From Rhodosalinus sp041365695 (lineage in GTDB: Bacteria; Pseudomonadota; Alphaproteobacteria; Rhodobacterales; Rhodobacteraceae), in contig NZ_JBGFSJ010000007.1 of the NCBI RefSeq assembly GCF_041365695.1, positions 1 to 64,000 of the forward strand: DNA of 64,000 bases, in the 5' to 3' direction. The stretch's first letter is position 1. The number at the start of each line of letters is the position of its first letter. The translations under genes and the position numbers were made by a program. Positions 60,777 through 64,000 of this stretch are shown piece after piece. The notes under the pieces were generated by a model that did no database searches, was not told the DNA's origin, and was given only the letters and a program-made list of their open reading frames with translations.

Positions 60777-61559
60777 TCAGATGGTGAAGTTCGTCCCGCC
60801 GCCATCGAGAAGGATGTTCTGCCCGACGATGAAGCCCGCGTGCTGCGAGCAGAGAAACGCGCAGGCCGCGCCGAACTCTTCCTTCGTGCCGTAGCGGCCG
60901 GCGGGGATCGTCGCCTCGCGCCGGCGGCGCGCCTCCTCGAGCGTGATATCCTCCTTGCCGGCGACGCCGGTATCGAGCGCGACCGCGCGGTCGGTGGCGT
61001 GGATGCCGGGCAGAAGGTTGTTGATCGTGACGCCCGCGCCGGCCACCTGCCGCGCCGTGCCTGCGACATAGCCCGTCAGCCCCGTGCGCGCCGCGTTCGA
61101 CAGGCCCAGCACCGGGATCGGCGCCTTGACGGATTGCGAGGTGATGTTGACGACCCGGCCCCAGCCGCGCTCCATCATGCCCGGAACCAGGGCCTTGATG
61201 AGCGCGATGGGCGTCAGCATGTTCGCGTCGAGGGCGCGGATGAAATCGTCCCGCTCCCAGTCCGTCCACATCCCCGGCGGCGGCCCGCCCGCATTGGTCA
61301 CCAGGATGTCGACCTGCGCGCCCGCAGCGTCGAGCACCTTCGACCGGCCCTCTTCGGTGGTGATGTCGGCGGCCACGGCCGTGACCTCCACGCCGTGGGC
61401 GGCACGGATCGCGGCGGCGGTCTCTTCCAGCGCCTCCGCGCCACGGGCGTTGATCACCAGGCTCGCCCCCGCTTCTGCGAGCGCCTCGGCGCAGCCGCGC
61501 CCCAATCCCTTGCTCGCCGCGCAGACCAGCGCGCGCTTTCCCGAAATCCCCAGATCCAT
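60777..61559 (-). CDS. non-canonical short-chain dehydrogenase-like protein
   Basis: A 260-residue SDR-fold protein. The cofactor region is ALVCAASKGLGRGCAEALAE, the NAG motif is VTNAGGPPPG and the C-terminal GRYGTKEEFGAACAFLCS is present. The usual active-site Tyr-x3-Lys is replaced: the aligned stretch reads PVLGLSNAARTG, with Leu and Asn. It may bind but not reduce typical substrates. The start at 61559 follows GGAGGGG. It is 59 bp from the ABC ATPase gene on the same strand. Confidence 0.85.
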   Translation of the reverse strand: MDLGISGKRALVCAASKGLGRGCAEALAEAGASLVINARGAEALEETAAAIRAAHGVEVTAVAADITTEEGRSKVLDAAGAQVDILVTNAGGPPPGMWTDWERDDFIRALDANMLTPIALIKALVPGMMERGWGRVVNITSQSVKAPIPVLGLSNAARTGLTGYVAGTARQVAGAGVTINNLLPGIHATDRAVALDTGVAGKEDITLEEARRRREATIPAGRYGTKEEFGAACAFLCSQHAGFIVGQNILLDGGGTNFTI

Positions 61560-61711
61560 GTGCCCCTCCCTTTTGCGTTGGTGGCAATTATCACCGGCGC
61601 GCGGGGCATGCCAGCAAATCGCCCGCGCCCCGGCCCTGCCGCGCCACATTCCATGATCACGCTGATGGCAGTAGGCTGGGGCGAACGCCAGCCCCTGCAT
61701 CCCCGGATCTC

Positions 61712-62719
61712 ATGCCGACAGAACGACCCGTCATCAATCTGGCCGTCCACCGCGCGGAAGATTTTCGCGCGACCGAGGGCGCGCGGCGCGGCGACCCGCT
61801 GGAACACGCCGACGCGCTTGCGCCGGACGACGTCTACGAACTCGCGACGGACGCCCGGGCGCTCAGGCTCGCGCTGGAGATGGGCGCGGGCGAGAGCCTC
61901 GTCGTCGCCCCCGACAGCCCGCTCGGCACCCCCGGCGCGACGGTCTTCCTCGACAGTTGCCTCACCTTCATGGACAGCGCCGGGCAGGTGCTGGAGGTCC
62001 TTGTGCTGGTGGAAACGGATCGCGCGGGCACCGTGCGCGCGGTTCATGCTCACCCGCTCGACCGGGTGGCGCCGCGCACGTCCTACACCCTCGTGAACGT
62101 CGATCCCGGCGGCGCGCGCCGGCGTTTCGCCGAACTCGGCTGCGTCTCCTTCTCGCGGGGGACGCGGATCACCCTGGCCTCCGGAGAGCAGCGCCCGATA
62201 GAGACGCTGGCGCCGGGCGACCGGCTGCTGACGCGAGACGACGGTGCGCAGGAAATCCGCTGGATCGGACGCAGCACGGTGCGCGCTGCGGGCGCCTTCG
62301 CGCCCATCGTCATCGCGGCAGGTGCGCTCCACAACACCGGGGAGCTCGTGGTCAGCCCCGATCACCGGCTCTTCGTCTACCAGCGCGAGGATGCGCTCGG
62401 CGCCGGCCGGCCCGAGGTGCTGGTGCGCGCCAGGCATCTCGTGAACGGCACCACCGTGCGGCGCCGGGCGGGCGGGTTCGTGGAGTATTTCCAGCTGCTG
62501 CTCGACTGCCACCAGATCATCTACGCCGAGGGCATCGCGGCCGAATCGATGCTGCTGGATGCGCGCAACCGGCCCCTGCTGCCCGCGCCGCTCGACCGCG
62601 CGCTGGCGAACCGGCTGCCGGGCCACGGCGACGGGGCGCTTCGCGGCCTCGAGGTGCGCGAGACGCTGCTGCGCCGGCCCGACGCGGCCGAGCTTCTGCG
62701 CCGCGCCTCGGCACGCTAG
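61712..62719 (+). CDS. Hint (hedgehog/intein)-domain protein
   Basis: A 335-residue protein. The N-terminal domain is beta-rich (about residues 30-135), followed by a Hint domain: LGCVSFSRGTRITLASGEQRPI begins it (about 146), with LAPGDRLLTRDDG, VSPDHRLFVYQ and CHQIIYAEG later. Such proteins are abundant in Rhodobacterales; the splicing or autoprocessing Cys is usually lost. Here the block starts GCVSFSRGT, with a Cys just before it, so processing is not excluded. Confidence 0.82.
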   Translation: MPTERPVINLAVHRAEDFRATEGARRGDPLEHADALAPDDVYELATDARALRLALEMGAGESLVVAPDSPLGTPGATVFLDSCLTFMDSAGQVLEVLVLVETDRAGTVRAVHAHPLDRVAPRTSYTLVNVDPGGARRRFAELGCVSFSRGTRITLASGEQRPIETLAPGDRLLTRDDGAQEIRWIGRSTVRAAGAFAPIVIAAGALHNTGELVVSPDHRLFVYQREDALGAGRPEVLVRARHLVNGTTVRRRAGGFVEYFQLLLDCHQIIYAEGIAAESMLLDARNRPLLPAPLDRALANRLPGHGDGALRGLEVRETLLRRPDAAELLRRASAR

Positions 62720-62807
62720 CGGCGCGACACGAGGGAAAGAGAAGGCGGCCCGGGGCGCCGGCGGGCCGCGATTGCGCGCGCCCCGCCGCTCCCCTATATG
62801 CCCGGCC

Positions 62808-64000
62808 ATGCTGGACACTCTGCCGAACCGCCCCGACCTGCCGCCCGAGATCGCCCGCAGGCGCACCTTCGCCATCATCTCGCATCCCGATGCGGGCAAG
62901 ACGACGCTGACCGAGAAGTTCCTGCTTTTCGGCGGCGCGATCCAGATGGCGGGCCAGGTGCGCGCCAAGGGCGAGGCGCGGCGCACGCGCTCGGACTTCA
63001 TGGCGATGGAAAAGGACCGCGGCATCTCCGTCTCGGCCTCGGCGATGTCCTTCGATTACCGGGACTTCCGCTTCAATCTCGTGGACACGCCCGGCCACTC
63101 CGACTTTTCCGAAGACACCTATCGCACGCTCACCGCCGTCGACGCGGCGGTGATGGTGATCGACGGGGCGAAGGGCGTGGAAAGCCAGACGCGCAAGCTC
63201 TTCGAGGTCTGCCGCCTGCGCGACCTGCCGATCCTGACCTTCTGCAACAAGATGGACCGCGAAAGCCGCGACACCTTCGACATCATCGACGAGATCCAGG
63301 AAAACCTCGCCATCGACGTGACACCCGCCTCCTGGCCCATCGGCATGGGGCAGGATTTCCTCGGCTGCTACGACCTGCTGCGCGACCGGCTCGAACTGAT
63401 GGACCGCGCCGATCGGAACCGCGTGGCCGAGACGGTCGAGATCGAGGGCCTCGACGATCCGCGCATGGCCGATCACGTGCCGCCGCAGCTCCTGGCGAAA
63501 CTCCGCGAGGAGGTCGAGATGGCGCGCGCCCTCTTGCCCGCCCTCGATCCGAAGGCGGTGCGCGAGGGGCACATGACGCCGATCTGGTTCGGCTCGGCGA
63601 TCAATTCCTTCGGGGTGAAGGAACTCATGGACGGGATCGGCCGCTACGCGCCCGAACCGCAGGTCCAGCGCGCGGAGCCACGGCAGATTTCCCCTGAAGA
63701 AACAAGCGTCTCTGGCTTTGTCTTCAAGGTTCAGGCGAACATGGACCCCAAGCACCGCGACCGCGTCGCCTTTGTCCGCCTGGCGTCGGGACACTTCAAG
63801 CGCGGCATGAAACTCACTCATGTCCGCACGAAAAAACCGATCACCGTCTCCGCGCCGGTGCTCTTTCTCGCGGCCGACCGCGAACTGGCCGAAGAAGCCT
63901 GGGCGGGCGACATCATCGGCATCCCGAACCACGGCCAGCTCCGCATCGGCGACACGCTGACCGAGGGCGAGGCGATCCGCGTGACCGGCATCCCCTCCTT
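62808..64000 (+). CDS. prfC: peptide chain release factor 3 (partial)
   Basis: The first 397 residues of a translational GTPase that recycles RF1/RF2. G1 is SHPDAGKTTLTEKFL (about residue 26), G2/switch I KDRGISVSASAM, G3 DTPGHSDF, G4 CNKMDRE (about 145) and domain II starts at SGFVFKVQANMDP. RF3 has this signature and about 530 residues, so the 3' quarter lies outside the window. The ATG at 62808 gives MLDTLPNRPD; a nearby ATG at 62798 is in another frame. Confidence 0.95.
   Translation, partial: MLDTLPNRPDLPPEIARRRTFAIISHPDAGKTTLTEKFLLFGGAIQMAGQVRAKGEARRTRSDFMAMEKDRGISVSASAMSFDYRDFRFNLVDTPGHSDFSEDTYRTLTAVDAAVMVIDGAKGVESQTRKLFEVCRLRDLPILTFCNKMDRESRDTFDIIDEIQENLAIDVTPASWPIGMGQDFLGCYDLLRDRLELMDRADRNRVAETVEIEGLDDPRMADHVPPQLLAKLREEVEMARALLPALDPKAVREGHMTPIWFGSAINSFGVKELMDGIGRYAPEPQVQRAEPRQISPEETSVSGFVFKVQANMDPKHRDRVAFVRLASGHFKRGMKLTHVRTKKPITVSAPVLFLAADRELAEEAWAGDIIGIPNHGQLRIGDTLTEGEAIRVTGIPS

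Overview
The window looks like a chromosomal segment of a marine or halotolerant alphaproteobacterium of the Rhodobacterales (Roseobacter-type). The grounds are the very high GC content, the sqdB-sqdD-sqdC sulfolipid operon in the Rhodobacter order, ectABC followed by an ectoine-type aspartokinase, tatABC, tripartite tricarboxylate (TTT) and TAXI-type binding proteins, and a Hint-domain protein of the kind common in this order. This is inference from gene content; there is no rRNA in the window.

Layout. (1) 1-1400: an IS5-family (IS903-group) element lies between a fragment of an IS1380-like transposase and the tail of a membrane protein; the flanks do not match. (2) 1.5-20 kb: an envelope and osmotic-stress island. 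It holds a YbaY/NlpE/META fusion, a PLDc_N-SHOCT protein, a small Gly/Ala-rich protein, a three-gene operon of BCCT carrier, double binding-domain lipoprotein and MscS channel, a decayed and an intact CrtC/AttH-like lipocalin protein, an orphan TAXI protein, DUF4239 and AIM24 proteins, two small exported proteins, a LysR regulator and a pair of NodB-fold proteins (one apparently catalytically dead). Six copies of a roughly 41-bp motif (three TGCA-type boxes at near-fixed spacing) occur here, five of them 96-137 bp upstream of start codons and one touching the LysR start codon. I propose an undescribed regulon. (3) 20.2-38.0 kb: a porin, then a large catabolic cluster. It contains a four-subunit SdhA/FrdA-type dicarboxylate oxidoreductase lacking the covalent-FAD histidine, a two-subunit class I fumarase/tartrate-dehydratase-like enzyme, a YeiH-type and two TauE-type exporters, a hydrolase, a LysR regulator, a TctCBA transporter, a ThDP enzyme, an enolase-superfamily enzyme and a threonine-synthase paralogue. 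Together they suggest uptake and oxidation of an unusual, possibly sulfonated, dicarboxylic acid.

(4) 38.0-47.0 kb, minus strand: a DUF1127 protein, ask-ectC-ectB-ectA for ectoine synthesis, and a complete Liv-type amino-acid ABC transporter. (5) 47.6-64.0 kb: tRNA-Val(CAC), a tailed HU-like protein, lon behind a sigma-32-like promoter, a sugar-transfer-associated ATP-grasp gene, sqdBDC, a DUF815 ATPase, tatABC, a WYL regulator, an ABC ATPase, a non-canonical SDR, a Hint-domain protein and the 5' part of prfC.

The genes converge on two themes: life under changing salinity (ectoine synthesis, betaine-type transport, MscS, envelope lipoproteins) and sulfur/carbon acids (sulfolipid synthesis, candidate sulfite/sulfonate exporters and the dicarboxylate cluster).
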